Origin: an uncultured Sphingomonas sp.
GTDB lineage: Bacteria; Pseudomonadota; Alphaproteobacteria; Sphingomonadales; Sphingomonadaceae
Direction: 5' to 3'
Assembly (NCBI GenBank): GCA_913774925.1
Contig: CAJYKB010000074.1
Location: 1 to 64,000, forward strand
DNA length: 64,000 nt
Under the pieces are notes generated by a model. The model ran no database searches, was not told the DNA's origin, and saw nothing but the letters and a program-made list of their open reading frames with translations. Shown here piece after piece: positions 1 through 10,230 of the stretch. The first letter of the stretch is position 1; each line of letters begins with the position of its first letter. Both the position numbers and the translations under genes were made by a program.

Positions 1-581
1 AAGCGCAGGTAGATCAGCCCGATGACGAACAGGCCCAATCCGACGGGCGTATAGTCGAACATGCCGAACGGCTGGCCCGTCATCTGCCCCCGCGCGCGGC
101 TGACGATGATGTTGGGCGAGGTGCCGACCAGCGTCATCAGCCCGCCGAGCAGCGCGGCGAACGACATCGGCATCAGGAAGACGGAGGGGCTGGCGTCGTT
201 CTTCTTCGCCATCTGGAACGAGGCCGGCATCAGCATCGCCAGCGCGCCGATGTTCTTCACCAGCGCGCTGGCGAAACCGACCGAGGCGGTCAGCACCAGC
301 AATTGCGAGCGGACGCGCGTGACGCGCCGCCCGACGCGTCGCAACGCACGCTCGACCACGCCCGAGCGCTGCACCGCGGCGGAGATGACCAAGGCGGAGC
401 CGACGATGACGACGATATCGTCGGAGAACCCCTTGAACGCGTCCGCGGGGGAGACGATGCCGAGCAGCAGCGCGGCGAGGAGCGCGACGATCGCGGTCAC
501 GTCGTAGCGGAACCGGCCCCAGATGAAGAGCGCCATCATGCCGATGAGCGTCGCTATGGAGAGGATCTGGGGCAGCGTCAT
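1..581 (-). CDS. SLC13-family permease (N-terminal part; runs off left edge)
   Basis: Minus-strand translation from ATG at 581: MTLPQILSIATLIGMMALFIWGRFRYDVTAIVALLAALLLG...FKGFSDDIVVIVGSALVISAAV...LVGTSPNIIVSRARGQ. Open to the window edge, so absent from the ORF track. Confidence 0.85.
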   Translation of the reverse strand, partial: MTLPQILSIATLIGMMALFIWGRFRYDVTAIVALLAALLLGIVSPADAFKGFSDDIVVIVGSALVISAAVQRSGVVERALRRVGRRVTRVRSQLLVLTASVGFASALVKNIGALAMLMPASFQMAKKNDASPSVFLMPMSFAALLGGLMTLVGTSPNIIVSRARGQMTGQPFGMFDYTPVGLGLFVIGLIYLR

Positions 582-679
582 CGTCGAGGCAGGAATGCGC
601 GAAACGCCGACAATGTCCGCGCCTTTGCGCAACTTGTCGCGGCGGCGCGAGTACGATGGCGTCGTCGGGCCGGATGAAA

Positions 680-755
680 TGGTGGGTCCGCCGGGGCTCG
701 AACCCGGGACCTCTCGATTAAAAGTCGCTTGCTCTACCGACTGAGCTACGGACCC
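680..755 (-). tRNA. tRNA-Lys (anticodon TTT), CCA encoded
   Basis: Minus strand GGGTCCGTAGCTCAGTCGGTAGAGCAAGCGACTTTTAATCGAGAGGTCCCGGGTTCGAGCCCCGGCGGACCCACCA folds as a cloverleaf; loop CTTTTAA. Confidence 0.95.
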
Positions 756-1244
756 TCACCATCTCCCGCGCGGCCTATTGATCGGGCGGGCGCGGGTCAA
801 CCGGGCATGAAGATGGCGCACGCGCAACCCCGTCGCCGGATCGCGCCAGTCGGGCGCCACCGCCAGCAGCGGGCGAAGGACGAAGGCGCGCGTGCGATAG
901 GCGGGATGCGGGATGACGAGCGGGCGGGTGGCAAGGCGTCCGCCGCTCCACAGCACGATGTCGAGGTCGAGGACGCGTGCGCCCCAGCGGCGTCCGGCGC
1001 GGCGCCCGGCGGCACGCTCGACCGCCTTCAGCCGGGCGAGCAGCGCGGCGGGCGCCTCGTCGCTGTCGATCAGCGCGGCGGCATTGGCGAAGCGGCGGAT
1101 CGAGGGGCCGAGCGGGGGCGTGTCGATGATCGGCGAGGCGGTGCCGCCTAGCAAGGCCAGCGCGGCGCGCACTTCCGCGCGCGGCGTGCCGTGACGGCCC
1201 CGCCGGTTGCCGCCGACCGCGATCGCATAGGTTGAAATGGCCAT
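756..1244 (-). CDS. folK: 2-amino-4-hydroxy-6-hydroxymethyldihydropteridine diphosphokinase
   Basis: MAISTYAIAVGGNRRGRHG...RRAGRRWGARVLDLDIVLWSGG...LVIPHPAYRTRAFVLRPLLAVAPDW; HPPK motifs. Confidence 0.93.
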   Translation of the reverse strand: MAISTYAIAVGGNRRGRHGTPRAEVRAALALLGGTASPIIDTPPLGPSIRRFANAAALIDSDEAPAALLARLKAVERAAGRRAGRRWGARVLDLDIVLWSGGRLATRPLVIPHPAYRTRAFVLRPLLAVAPDWRDPATGLRVRHLHARLTRARPINRPRGRW

Positions 1245-1268
1245 AGCGCGCCCGAATATCGCACGGCC

Positions 1269-1931
1269 ATGGATTTCGCACCCTCTCCCATCCCCGCGAG
1301 CGAACCGCCACGCGACTGTCCCCTCTGCCCGCGCCTGGTCGGGGTGCGTCACGCGCTGCGCGCCGAGCATCCCGACTGGTGGAACGCGCCGGTCAATGCT
1401 TTCGGCGACCCCGACGCCTGGCTGGCGATCGTGGGGCTGGCGCCGGGCAGGCAGGGGGCGAACCGGACCGGGCGCCCCTTCACCGGCGACTATTCGGGCG
1501 ACCTGCTGTTCGGCACGCTCGCGAAATACGGGCTGGCGGAGGGGGCGTATGACGGGCGGCCGGAGGATTCGCTGCGGCTGACCGGCGCGGTCATCATCAA
1601 CGCGGTCAAATGCCTGCCGCCCGAGAACAAGCCGACGACGCAGGAGATCCACAACTGCCGCCCGTTCCTGGCGGGGCAGGCGGCGGCGCTGCCGAACGTG
1701 CGCGTGTTCGTCGCGCTGGGGCAGATCGCGCACCAGTCGACCGTCAAGGTGATGGGGGGGCGGCTTCCCAAGGCCCGCTTCGCGCATCTGGCGGAGCACC
1801 GCATGCCGGACGGGCGCGTACTGATCGATAGCTATCACTGCAGCCGCTACAACCAGAACACCGGGCGGCTGACGCAGGAGATGTTCGAGGCGGTCTTCGC
1901 GCGTGCGCTGGAGGTGATGGGGGCGATGTGA
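1269..1931 (+). CDS. type-5 uracil-DNA glycosylase
   Basis: CPLCPRLV..GLAPGRQGANRTGRPFTGDYSGDLLF..NAVKCLPPENKPT..DSYHCSRYNQNTGRLT motifs. Confidence 0.88.
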   Translation: MDFAPSPIPASEPPRDCPLCPRLVGVRHALRAEHPDWWNAPVNAFGDPDAWLAIVGLAPGRQGANRTGRPFTGDYSGDLLFGTLAKYGLAEGAYDGRPEDSLRLTGAVIINAVKCLPPENKPTTQEIHNCRPFLAGQAAALPNVRVFVALGQIAHQSTVKVMGGRLPKARFAHLAEHRMPDGRVLIDSYHCSRYNQNTGRLTQEMFEAVFARALEVMGAM

Positions 1932-1935
1932 CCCT

Positions 1936-2026
1936 CGTGCTCCTGCGCACGCAGGAGCCCAGGGTGGCGGGGCACCACAGGCGTTGTTCAGCTTGGCTCT
2001 GGGCTCCTGCCTGCGCAGGAGCACGG
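1936..2026. repeat. REP-like doublet, family A
   Basis: ctcctgcgcacgcaggagcccagggt ... ctctgggctcctgcctgcgcaggagcac; also near 7107, 45455, 49261 and 61185. Confidence 0.8.
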
Positions 2027-2053
2027 CCCGCTTGGATCGCTGTTCCGAGGGTG

Positions 2054-2905
2054 TCAGATGTCCTGCACCAGCCGGCCGTACAGCTCCGGGCGGCGGTCGC
2101 GGAAGAAGCCGAAGGCGGCGCGGTGGCGCTTGACGCGATCGAGGTCGAGCGTCGCGGTGATGACGCCTTCCTCTTCGCGGTCCAGCTCGGCCAGCACGTC
2201 GCCGCGTTCGTCGGTGATGAAGCTGGTGCCGTAGAAGGTCTGACCGTGCTCGGTGCCGACGCGGTTCGCGGCGATCACCGGGACGACGTTGGACACCGCA
2301 TGCCCGACCATCGCGCGCCGCCACAGCCGCGCGGTGTCGAGCGAGGTGTCGTGCGGCTCGCTGCCGATCGCGGTGGGGTAGAAGAGCAGCTCCGCGCCCA
2401 TCAGCATCATCGCGCGCGCCGTTTCGGGATACCATTGGTCCCAGCACACCCCGACGCCCAGCGTGGTGCGATCGGGCCCCTTCCACACCTTGAACCCGGT
2501 ATTGCCGGGGCGGAAGTAGAACTTTTCCTCATAGCCGGGGCCATCGGGAATGTGGCTCTTGCGATAGATGCCCTGGATCTCGCCATCGGGGCCGATCATC
2601 GCCAGCGAGTTATAGTGGTGCGGCCCGTCCAGCTCGAAGAAGCTGGTGGGGATCCACACCTTCAGCGCCTCGGCCAGCGCCTGCATCGCCAGCACCGCCT
2701 TGTGCTCGCCCGCCGGGGCGGCGTTGGCGAAGAGCGATTCGTCCTCGAGGCGGCAGAAATATTCGCCCTCGAACAATTCGGGCGGGAGGATCACCTGTGC
2801 GCCGCGCGCATGCGCCTCGCGCACGGCGTCGGACACCTTGGCGATGTTCGCGTCGATGTCGGCGGAAAAGGCGAGCTGGAGCGCGGCGACGGTGATCTGG
2901 GTCAT
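2054..2905 (-). CDS. aguB: N-carbamoylputrescine amidase
   Basis: Nitrilase fold: PPELFEGEYFC, RKSHIPDGPGYEEKFYF, GVGVCWDQWYPE. Confidence 0.92.
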   Translation of the reverse strand: MTQITVAALQLAFSADIDANIAKVSDAVREAHARGAQVILPPELFEGEYFCRLEDESLFANAAPAGEHKAVLAMQALAEALKVWIPTSFFELDGPHHYNSLAMIGPDGEIQGIYRKSHIPDGPGYEEKFYFRPGNTGFKVWKGPDRTTLGVGVCWDQWYPETARAMMLMGAELLFYPTAIGSEPHDTSLDTARLWRRAMVGHAVSNVVPVIAANRVGTEHGQTFYGTSFITDERGDVLAELDREEEGVITATLDLDRVKRHRAAFGFFRDRRPELYGRLVQDI

Positions 2906-2961
2906 GCGCGCGCAGATAGAGAGGCGGGGGGGCGGGGGGAAGGGGGCTTGCCCCTGACCCC

Positions 2962-3083
2962 GTTCGTCCCGAGCAGGGATCGAGCTTGTCGAGAGCCCGT
3001 GTCGAGGGATGTGGCGATGGGAGGCGACCCCTCGATACGCCGTCTCGACAGGCTCGACGGCTACTCGGGGCGAACGGGTGGTG
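2962..3083. repeat. REP-like doublet, family C
   Basis: cgttcgtcccgagcagggatcgagcttgtcgag ... ctcgacaggctcgacggctactcggggcgaacg; similar at 15838-15962 and 56995-57102. Confidence 0.7.
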
Positions 3084-3095
3084 GCGGAGATCCGC

Positions 3096-3833
3096 CTAGA
3101 ACCCCCGTCCCGGCAGGGTCGGCACCACCAGCGGCGGGCGGACGCGGCGCGCCAGCTGGAACGACACGCCGATCACCGCGGCGTGATTCATGTTGGCGCG
3201 GCCGTTCACCGCGCGCTGGCGCTGGTTGAGATAGCCGAACTCCATCGCGACATCCTCGCGCAGCGGCACCTGGAGCCCGGCGAAGGTCCACAGGTCGTCA
3301 TAGCCCTTGCGCGCGCCCCAGTCGGCCTTGCTCAGGTTCCAGTACAGCTCGGTCGAGGCGACCGCGGTCGGCCCCGCGCCGGGCTCCTTGCCCAGCGGCA
3401 GCGCGAAGAGCAGCTGCTGCGCCACGCGGACGTTCCAATCCTGACCCGTCGAGCGCTTGCGCTCCTCCAGCCGGGTCTGCATCCGCACGCCGACGCGGCC
3501 GATATTGCCGATGCGATAGCCGAACTGCTGGAAGAAGCGGTCCTCGTGCAGCCCGAAGATGCGCGCGCCATCGATATAGGCGTAGAGATAGCCGCCCGAG
3601 GCGATCAGATTGTCGTTGACGCGGTACGAGATGACCGGCGGGATGATCGTGATCGGCGCGGTCGCGGCATTGGGGGTCGACACGCGCGGCTGGATGTCCA
3701 TCGTCGCGAAGACGTTGTCGCCCAGCGGCGCGGTGACCTGGATACTGCCCCAGATCTGCCCGCCGTGGTTGATCTCGTCCGCGTGCGCGACGGCGGGGAG
3801 CAGCAGCGCGGCGAGCGGCCAGTAGCGGATCAT
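3096..3833 (-). CDS. DUF2490 domain-containing (outer-membrane-like) protein
   Basis: Signal peptide [40 protein letters not shown]...[30 protein letters not shown] overlap with the upstream transporter gene. Confidence 0.75.
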   Translation of the reverse strand: MIRYWPLAALLLPAVAHADEINHGGQIWGSIQVTAPLGDNVFATMDIQPRVSTPNAATAPITIIPPVISYRVNDNLIASGGYLYAYIDGARIFGLHEDRFFQQFGYRIGNIGRVGVRMQTRLEERKRSTGQDWNVRVAQQLLFALPLGKEPGAGPTAVASTELYWNLSKADWGARKGYDDLWTFAGLQVPLREDVAMEFGYLNQRQRAVNGRANMNHAAVIGVSFQLARRVRPPLVVPTLPGRGF

Positions 3834-5164
3834 CCGATCAGCAGCCCGGCGAGCGCGGCGGACATCAGGTTGGCGAGGCTGCCCGCCGCCAGCGCGCGCA
3901 AGCCCAGCCGCGCGATCGTCGGGCGCTGATTGGGGGCGAGGCTGCCCGTGACCGCCATCTGGATAGCGATCGAGGAGAAATTGGCAAATCCGCACAGCGC
4001 GAAGGTCACCACCGCAATCGTGCGCGGCGACAGCTGCGCGGCCTGCTTGCCGAGGTCGATATAGGCGACGAATTCGTTGAGCACGATCTTCTCGCCGAAC
4101 AGTCCGCCGGCGATTCCCGCCTCGTTCCACGGCACGTTGAGCAGGAACATGATCGGCTGGAAGACATAGCCCAGCAGCCCCTGGAAGCTGAGCCCTGGGA
4201 GCCCGACCAGCCCGCCCAGGCTGCCGAGCAGCCCGTTGGCGAGCGCGACGAGCGCGACGAACGCCAGCACCATCGCGCCGACCGCGACCGCCAGCTTGAC
4301 CCCGGTCTGCGCGCCCTGTGCCGCCGCCATGATGAGGTTGGCGGGCTTCTCCTCGTCGTGCGTCGCCTCGGGCAGCGGCTCGCCGGGCGTGCCCTCCGGC
4401 AGCAGCGCGGCGGGGCCCTGCCCGCTGATGCGCGACTCGGCGAGCGCGATCTGGCGGTTCTCGTCGGGCAGGTCGCCGAGCGGCAGCTCTCCTTCGGGGG
4501 GCTGCACCCGGTCGGGCATGACGATCTTCGCCATCAGGATGCCGCCCGGCGCCGCCATGAAGCTGGCGGCGAGGAGATAGTCGATGCTGATCCCCATCGA
4601 GGCATAGGCGGCCAGGATGGTGCCCGCCACGCCCGCCATCCCGCTAGTCATCACGGTGAACAGCTGCGCCGGCGTCAGCCCGGCGAGATAGGGGCGGATG
4701 ACGAGCGGCGATTCGCTCTGCCCGACGAAGATATTGGCGGCGGCGCACAGGCTTTCGACCTTCGACACGCCGATCACCTTCTCGATCGCGCCACCGACCC
4801 AGCGCACGACGCGCTGCATCACGCCCAGGTAGTAGAGGATCGACACCAGGCTGGCGAAGAAGATGATGACCGGAAGTGCCGCGATCGCGAAGCTCTGCCC
4901 GCCGACGTCGGGCGCGGCGAGGCGGCCGAAGAGGAACTCGGTGCCCTTCTGCGAATAGCCGAGCAATGCCGCGACCCCGCCCGACGCCCCCGCGAGTGCG
5001 GCGCGTCCCGGCCCCCAGTAGAGAACGATGGTCGCGATCAGCACCTGGAGCGCGAAGGCGCTGCCCACGACGCGCAGCCGGATCGCACGCCGGTCGGCGG
5101 ACAACAGCACCGCGAGCAGCAGGATGACGACGATGCCCGCGAGGCCGATGAGGATTCTCTGCAT
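3830..5164 (-). CDS. NupC-type concentrative nucleoside transporter
   Basis: [73 protein letters not shown] motifs. Confidence 0.92.
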   Translation of the reverse strand: MQRILIGLAGIVVILLLAVLLSADRRAIRLRVVGSAFALQVLIATIVLYWGPGRAALAGASGGVAALLGYSQKGTEFLFGRLAAPDVGGQSFAIAALPVIIFFASLVSILYYLGVMQRVVRWVGGAIEKVIGVSKVESLCAAANIFVGQSESPLVIRPYLAGLTPAQLFTVMTSGMAGVAGTILAAYASMGISIDYLLAASFMAAPGGILMAKIVMPDRVQPPEGELPLGDLPDENRQIALAESRISGQGPAALLPEGTPGEPLPEATHDEEKPANLIMAAAQGAQTGVKLAVAVGAMVLAFVALVALANGLLGSLGGLVGLPGLSFQGLLGYVFQPIMFLLNVPWNEAGIAGGLFGEKIVLNEFVAYIDLGKQAAQLSPRTIAVVTFALCGFANFSSIAIQMAVTGSLAPNQRPTIARLGLRALAAGSLANLMSAALAGLLIG

Positions 5165-5275
5165 TCTTCCGCTGGTTCCGCGAGGTTGCCGGTCACGCGG
5201 CCCCCCGCGCGGAGGCGCACCTTTACACGCGTGCGCGTGGGTGGCCAGCCCTTGTCGGCCCGTCAGCCGTTGCCC

Positions 5276-5416
5276 GGGCCTTGAGCCGGGGTCCCGCTTC
5301 TCCGCCCCCACCCACCCACCGCCGTCATTCCCGCGAAGGCGGGAATCCATAACCTCTGACGTTCCGGCCCTTGCGCGGACCTGCGGATCTGGATCCCCGC
5401 CTCCGCGGGGATGACG
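5276..5416. repeat. REP cluster: partial family F followed by a family B doublet
   Basis: ccgtcattcccgcgaaggcgggaatccata ... tctggatccccgcctccgcggggatgacg; closely matches 61236-61327 and 51306-51401. Confidence 0.8.
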
Positions 5417-5539
5417 AAGGGGGCGGGCGAGGACGAAGCGGCCGGGGATGACGAACAGTGGGTGACGGGTGGTGGGGCGGAGAAAAAGCGCGCGACGGAA
5501 CGTGTTGCCCGCGCCGCCCGCCCTCCGCTATCGAGCGGC

Positions 5540-6178
5540 ATGGAACCTGCCGCTCCCCGTCCGCTCATCGCGCGCTCGATGTTCGTGCTGTCGATCCTGT
5601 ACGGCGGGATGGTCTGCATGGCGGGGGTGCTGGGGGTGAAGCAGGTCGCGCTCGGGCCGCTGGCGGTCGAGGCGGGGATCTTCGCCTTTCTGATGCTGGT
5701 TGCGATGTCGAGCGCGGTCGCGGAACTCCATGGGCAGCATATCGCGACGCTGCTTGTACGGCTGGGGTTCGTGCCGCTGCTGGTATCCGCCGCGCTGATC
5801 CAGCTGGTGCTGGTGCTGCCGCACGATCCGGGGATGTACCCGCCCGCGGTCGATGCCTTCCCGGTGGTGGTCGGGCAGAGCGCGCGGATGATGATCGCGG
5901 GGCTGATCTCCTACGGCATCTCGCAGACGCTGAACGTCGCGATCTTCTCGAAACTCTCGGCCGGGGAGGGGCGCGGCGCGTGGTGGCGCGGCATGATCGC
6001 CAGCATCGTCAGCCAGGTCGTCGATACGGTGCTGTTCATCTCCATCTCGTTCCTGGGCGAGCGGCCGATCCTGGCGCTGATGGCGGGGCAGATGCTGACC
6101 AAGGTGGTGCTGTCGATCGTGCTGGTGCCGCTGCTCATCACCTTCTTCGTGCGGCTGGGACGGCGACTGGACGCCTGA
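5540..6178 (+). CDS. queuosine precursor transporter (YhhQ/VUT family)
   Basis: Multi-pass; [40 protein letters not shown] is characteristic of the YhhQ family. Confidence 0.85.
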   Translation: MEPAAPRPLIARSMFVLSILYGGMVCMAGVLGVKQVALGPLAVEAGIFAFLMLVAMSSAVAELHGQHIATLLVRLGFVPLLVSAALIQLVLVLPHDPGMYPPAVDAFPVVVGQSARMMIAGLISYGISQTLNVAIFSKLSAGEGRGAWWRGMIASIVSQVVDTVLFISISFLGERPILALMAGQMLTKVVLSIVLVPLLITFFVRLGRRLDA

Positions 6179-6192
6179 CCTATCGCGTCGCT

Positions 6193-7101
6193 ATGGCGCA
6201 GGTCATGACCGATCCTACCGTGACCCCCGCGCTGAAGGCCGAGACGCTGGTCGAGGCGCTGCCGTATCTCCAGCGTTACGCCGGCGCGACCTTCGTCGTG
6301 AAATACGGCGGCCATGCGATGGGCGATCCCGAGGCGCAGGCCGATTTCGCCGAGGACGTCGTGCTGCTCAAGGCGGTGGGGATCAATCCGGTCGTGGTCC
6401 ACGGCGGCGGGCCGCAGATCGGGCGGATGCTCAAACGGCTGGGCGTCGAGTCGCGCTTCGTCGACGGCCTGCGCGTGACCGACGCCGAAACCGCGCAGAT
6501 CGCGGAAATGGTGCTGGCGGGGTCGATCAACAAGGAAATCGTCAGTTGGATCGGGCGCGCCGGGGGGCGCGCGGTCGGCATTTCGGGCAAGGACGGCGGG
6601 CTGGTGCAGGCGGAGAAGGTCGGTCGCTCCGACCCCGATCCGCTCCAGGGGATCGAGCGCAAGGTCGACCTGGGCTTCGTCGGCGAGCCGGTGGCGGTCG
6701 ACCGCCGCATCATCGACACGCTGAGTGCGGACGGCATCATCCCGGTGATCGCGCCGATCGGCATCGGCGCGGACGGGCATACGTACAACATCAACGCCGA
6801 CACGATGGCGGGCGCGATCGCGGCGGCGCTGGGGGCAAAGCGCTTCTTCCTGCTGACCGATGTCGCGGGGGTGCTGGACAAGCAGGGGCAGCTGATGAGC
6901 GACCTGGACCCCGCCGCGGTCAAGCGCCTGCGCGAGGACGGCACGATCAGCGGCGGCATGATCCCCAAGCTGGAGACGTGCGTCGCCGCGGTCGAGGCGG
7001 GGGTGGACGCCGCGGTGGTGCTGGATGGGCGCGTGCCGCACGCGATGCTGCTGGAGATCTTCACGAAGCGCGGCGCGGGAACGCTGATCCGGCGGGGGTG
7101 A
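6193..7101 (+). CDS. argB: acetylglutamate kinase
   Basis: [56 protein letters not shown] motifs. Confidence 0.96.
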   Translation: MAQVMTDPTVTPALKAETLVEALPYLQRYAGATFVVKYGGHAMGDPEAQADFAEDVVLLKAVGINPVVVHGGGPQIGRMLKRLGVESRFVDGLRVTDAETAQIAEMVLAGSINKEIVSWIGRAGGRAVGISGKDGGLVQAEKVGRSDPDPLQGIERKVDLGFVGEPVAVDRRIIDTLSADGIIPVIAPIGIGADGHTYNINADTMAGAIAAALGAKRFFLLTDVAGVLDKQGQLMSDLDPAAVKRLREDGTISGGMIPKLETCVAAVEAGVDAAVVLDGRVPHAMLLEIFTKRGAGTLIRRG

Positions 7102-7106
7102 CGATC

Positions 7107-7201
7107 CTTGTGCTCCTGCGCACGCAGGAGCACAGGGTTCCGCGTAGCGACGATCGTTGTTCTGCGGGGCCCTGGGCTCCGGCGTTCGCCGGAGCACACG
7201 G
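7107..7201. repeat. REP-like doublet, family A
   Basis: gtgctcctgcgcacgcaggagcacagggttcc ... ccctgggctccggcgttcgccggagcac. Confidence 0.8.
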
Positions 7202-7272
7202 CAACCCGTTCCCATCCCCGCCAAGGTGCCCTATATCCACCACACACCCTCTCGGAGACGCACCGCGTGCTG

Positions 7273-7575
7273 ATGTTGACCCTTATCCAGATCCTGCAGG
7301 TGATCTTCCAGGTCGTCCGCTGGGTCATCCTGATCCAGTTCGTGCTGTCGCTGCTGATCGTGTTCAACATCATCAACACGTCCAGCCCCTTCATCCGCTC
7401 GCTGCACGACGGGCTGGACCGGCTGACGGAGCCGCTCTACCGCCCGATCCGCCGCTTCCTGCCGACGAGCAACGGGATCGACTTCGCGCCGATGGTGGTC
7501 CTGCTGCTGCTGGTGATCTTCAACATCATCCTGAACAATATCGCGACCAGCATCATGGCGGGCGGCGCGCTCTGA
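7273..7575 (+). CDS. YggT family membrane protein
   Basis: MLTLIQILQVIFQVVRWVILIQFVLSLLIVFNIIN...LTEPLYRPIRRFLPTSNGIDFAPMVVLLLL. An in-frame GTG at 7267 is an alternative start. Confidence 0.88.
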   Translation: MLTLIQILQVIFQVVRWVILIQFVLSLLIVFNIINTSSPFIRSLHDGLDRLTEPLYRPIRRFLPTSNGIDFAPMVVLLLLVIFNIILNNIATSIMAGGAL

Positions 7576-7874
7576 GCGCATGGGCGGCCACCGCCGGGGG
7601 GCTGACGATCGCGGTCCGCGCCACCCCGCGCGGCGGGCGTGACGCGCTGCTGGCGGGGACCGACGAGCATTTCGTCGCGCGGCTTGCCGCCCCGCCGGTG
7701 GAGGGGGCGGCGAACGATGCGCTGGTGGCGCTGGTCGCGCGCCATTTCGGGGTGCCGCGCCGCGACGTGACGCTGGTGGCGGGGCACCGCGCGCGGATCA
7801 AGCGCGTGGCGGTCGCGGGCGACGCCGTGACGCTGGCGGAAATCGCCGCATCGCTCTATGCGGCGGCCCCATGA
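7572..7874 (+). CDS. DUF167 (YggU-type) protein; start codon unclear, possibly CTG
   Basis: [29 protein letters not shown]...[42 protein letters not shown]. Follows yggT; no plausible ATG/GTG/TTG found in frame. Confidence 0.75.
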   Translation: MSAWAATAGGLTIAVRATPRGGRDALLAGTDEHFVARLAAPPVEGAANDALVALVARHFGVPRRDVTLVAGHRARIKRVAVAGDAVTLAEIAASLYAAAP

Positions 7875-8740
7875 CGGCGACGATGATCGATGGGAAGGCC
7901 TTTGCGGCCGGGCTGCGTGAGCGCGTGGGCGCGGCGGCGGCCGAATTCACCGGACGGACCGGCCGCAAGCCGGGGCTGGCGGTGGTGCTGGTGGGGGAAG
8001 ACCCCGCCAGCGCGGTCTATGTCCGCTCCAAGGGCAAGGCGACCGTCGCGGCGGGGATGGAGAGCATCGAGCATCGCCTGCCCGCCGACACCACGCAGGA
8101 CGCGCTGATCGCGCTGATCGATGCGCTGAACGCGGACGCGGCGGTCGACGGCATCCTGGTCCAGCTGCCGCTCCCCCGGCACATCGACGAGCAGGCGGTG
8201 CTGATCCGCATCGATCCCGACAAGGATGTCGACGGCTTCCACCCGGTCAACGCCGGGCGGCTGGCGACTGGCATGGACGGGCTGGTGCCGTGCACGCCGC
8301 TGGGCTGCATCCTGCTGCTGAAGGACCGCCATGCCTCGCTGTCCGGGATGGAGGCGGTGGTGATCGGCCGCTCCAACATCGTCGGCAAGCCAATGGCGCA
8401 ATTGCTGCTGAAGGAAAGCTGCACCGTCACCACGGTGCACAGCCGCACTCGCGACGTCGCCGATCACGTGCGCCGCGCCGACATCGTCGTGGCGGCGGTG
8501 GGCATCCCAGCGTTCGTGAAGGCGGACTGGGTGAAGCCGGGCGCGACCGTCATCGACGTGGGCATCAACCGGACCGAGGCCGGGCTGGTCGGGGACGTCG
8601 ATCCCGCCGTAGCGGACGTGGCGGGTGCGATGACGCCGGTGCCGGGCGGGGTGGGGCCGATGACGATCGCGGTGCTGATGCGCAACACATTGGTCGCCGC
8701 GCATCGCCGCGCCGGATTGCCCGCGCCGGAGGGGCTGTGA
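7871..8740 (+). CDS. folD: bifunctional methylenetetrahydrofolate dehydrogenase / methenyltetrahydrofolate cyclohydrolase
   Basis: [47 protein letters not shown] motifs. Confidence 0.97.
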   Translation: MTATMIDGKAFAAGLRERVGAAAAEFTGRTGRKPGLAVVLVGEDPASAVYVRSKGKATVAAGMESIEHRLPADTTQDALIALIDALNADAAVDGILVQLPLPRHIDEQAVLIRIDPDKDVDGFHPVNAGRLATGMDGLVPCTPLGCILLLKDRHASLSGMEAVVIGRSNIVGKPMAQLLLKESCTVTTVHSRTRDVADHVRRADIVVAAVGIPAFVKADWVKPGATVIDVGINRTEAGLVGDVDPAVADVAGAMTPVPGGVGPMTIAVLMRNTLVAAHRRAGLPAPEGL

Positions 8741-9501
8741 TCCTGCTCGCGCTCGCCGCGCAGGCGAGCGCGGTGGATGCGGAGCGTGCCTTCGCCGCGA
8801 CGGCCCATGTGAAGGGGCAATGGACCGCCTTCCGCCGGTTTGCGGCGGACGATGCGGTGATGTTCGTGCCGCAGGCGGTGAAGGCGCAGGACTGGCTCAA
8901 GAACCGCAAGGATCCTCCGACCTCGGTGCAATGGCAGCCCGCCACCGTCTTCGAATCGTGCGATGGCGAACGCGCGGTGACGACGGGGCCGTGGACCGCG
9001 GAAGGGAACAGGCACGGCACCTTCACGACGCTGTGGGTGAAGAGCGAGGACGGCTGGCACTGGAGGATGGACCATGGCCGCGACACGCCGCAGCCGGTCG
9101 CCGCGCCGCAGGCGGTTCGTCATGTCCGCCCGGCGTGCGACGCCCTGCCGACCGATGCCGACGTGGACGATCGCAACCGGCGGCTGATGTCGCTGTTCGG
9201 CGGCACGGAGCGGAGCGAGGCGGAATGGTATCGCGAGCGCGTCGCGCTCGACGGGTTCGCGGACGAGGTGCTGGTGCAGCGCGACGGTGCGATGCCGGCC
9301 ACGGGCGCGCCGCGCGACCTGCCCGAGATGGCGTTGCCCGGCGTCGTGATCGCGGGCGAGAGCCAGGACGGAACGCTGCATTGGCGCAGCGCGCCGCTGA
9401 AGGGGAAGCCCGGCGCGCACGACCTGATCGTCAGCCAGTGGCAGGGGCGCGCGAAGGGCTGGCGCATCGTGCTGTATGAGACGACAGGGATGACGCCATG
9501 A
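8737..9501 (+). CDS. hypothetical protein with NTF2/DUF4440-like N-terminus
   Basis: GTG start overlaps the folD stop; [70 protein letters not shown]. Confidence 0.65.
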   Translation: MILLALAAQASAVDAERAFAATAHVKGQWTAFRRFAADDAVMFVPQAVKAQDWLKNRKDPPTSVQWQPATVFESCDGERAVTTGPWTAEGNRHGTFTTLWVKSEDGWHWRMDHGRDTPQPVAAPQAVRHVRPACDALPTDADVDDRNRRLMSLFGGTERSEAEWYRERVALDGFADEVLVQRDGAMPATGAPRDLPEMALPGVVIAGESQDGTLHWRSAPLKGKPGAHDLIVSQWQGRAKGWRIVLYETTGMTP

Positions 9502-10115
9502 TCGAATTGTTCGTCTCCGCCTTCGTCACCTTTTTCGTCGTCATCGACCCGCCGGGCTGCGCGCCGATCTTCGCCGGGCTGACCGCGGGCGCCAGCGCCG
9601 AGCACCGCCGCGCGATGGCGATCCGCGCCGTCATGGTCGCGGCGGGCATCCTGCTGACCTTCGCCTTCATCGGGGAGCCGCTGCTCCACGGGCTGGGGAT
9701 CGAGCTGGCCAGCTTCCGCATCGCGGGCGGGATCATGCTGTTCCTGATCGCGCTGGAGATGGTGTTCGAGAAGCGCACGCAGCGGCGCGAGGATCGCGCG
9801 TCCAAGATCTCGCCGGAGGAAGCGGACGACGTGTCGATCTTCCCCATGGCAATGCCGATGATCGCGGGGCCTGGATCGATCGCGACCGTCATGCTGCTGA
9901 TGGCGCGCGCGCAGGGCGTGGCCAGTTCGGCGGTGGTGATGGCGGCGCTGGCGGCGAACCTGGCGCTGATGCTGGTGTCGCTGCTGGCGGCGGGGCCGCT
10001 GATGCGCGTGCTGGGCGCGAAGATCGAGGCGGTCATCACGCGGCTGCTCGGCGTGCTGCTGGCGGCGCTGGCGGTGCAGTTCGTCATCGACGGGGTGATG
10101 GAGCAGTTGAAGTAA
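9498..10115 (+). CDS. MarC family integral membrane protein
   Basis: FFVVIDPPGCAPIFAGLT, FPMAMPMIAGPGSIATVMLL motifs. Confidence 0.92.
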   Translation: MIELFVSAFVTFFVVIDPPGCAPIFAGLTAGASAEHRRAMAIRAVMVAAGILLTFAFIGEPLLHGLGIELASFRIAGGIMLFLIALEMVFEKRTQRREDRASKISPEEADDVSIFPMAMPMIAGPGSIATVMLLMARAQGVASSAVVMAALAANLALMLVSLLAAGPLMRVLGAKIEAVITRLLGVLLAALAVQFVIDGVMEQLK

Positions 10116-10226
10116 AGCCCCTCCCCTTCAGGGGAGGGGTTGGGGTGGGGCAGTCAGGAGTCACGGTCACCGGTTTCGGTGAGACCTCCCCCACCCCCAC
10201 CCCCCCCCGGAAGGGGAGGGGCTTTA
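10115..10226. repeat. REP-like doublet, family E
   Basis: agcccctccccttcaggggaggggttggggtggggc ... cccccacccccacccccccccggaaggggaggggcttt; similar at 13257-13352 and (half) 44311-44336. Confidence 0.8.
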
Positions 10227-10230
10227 GGCG

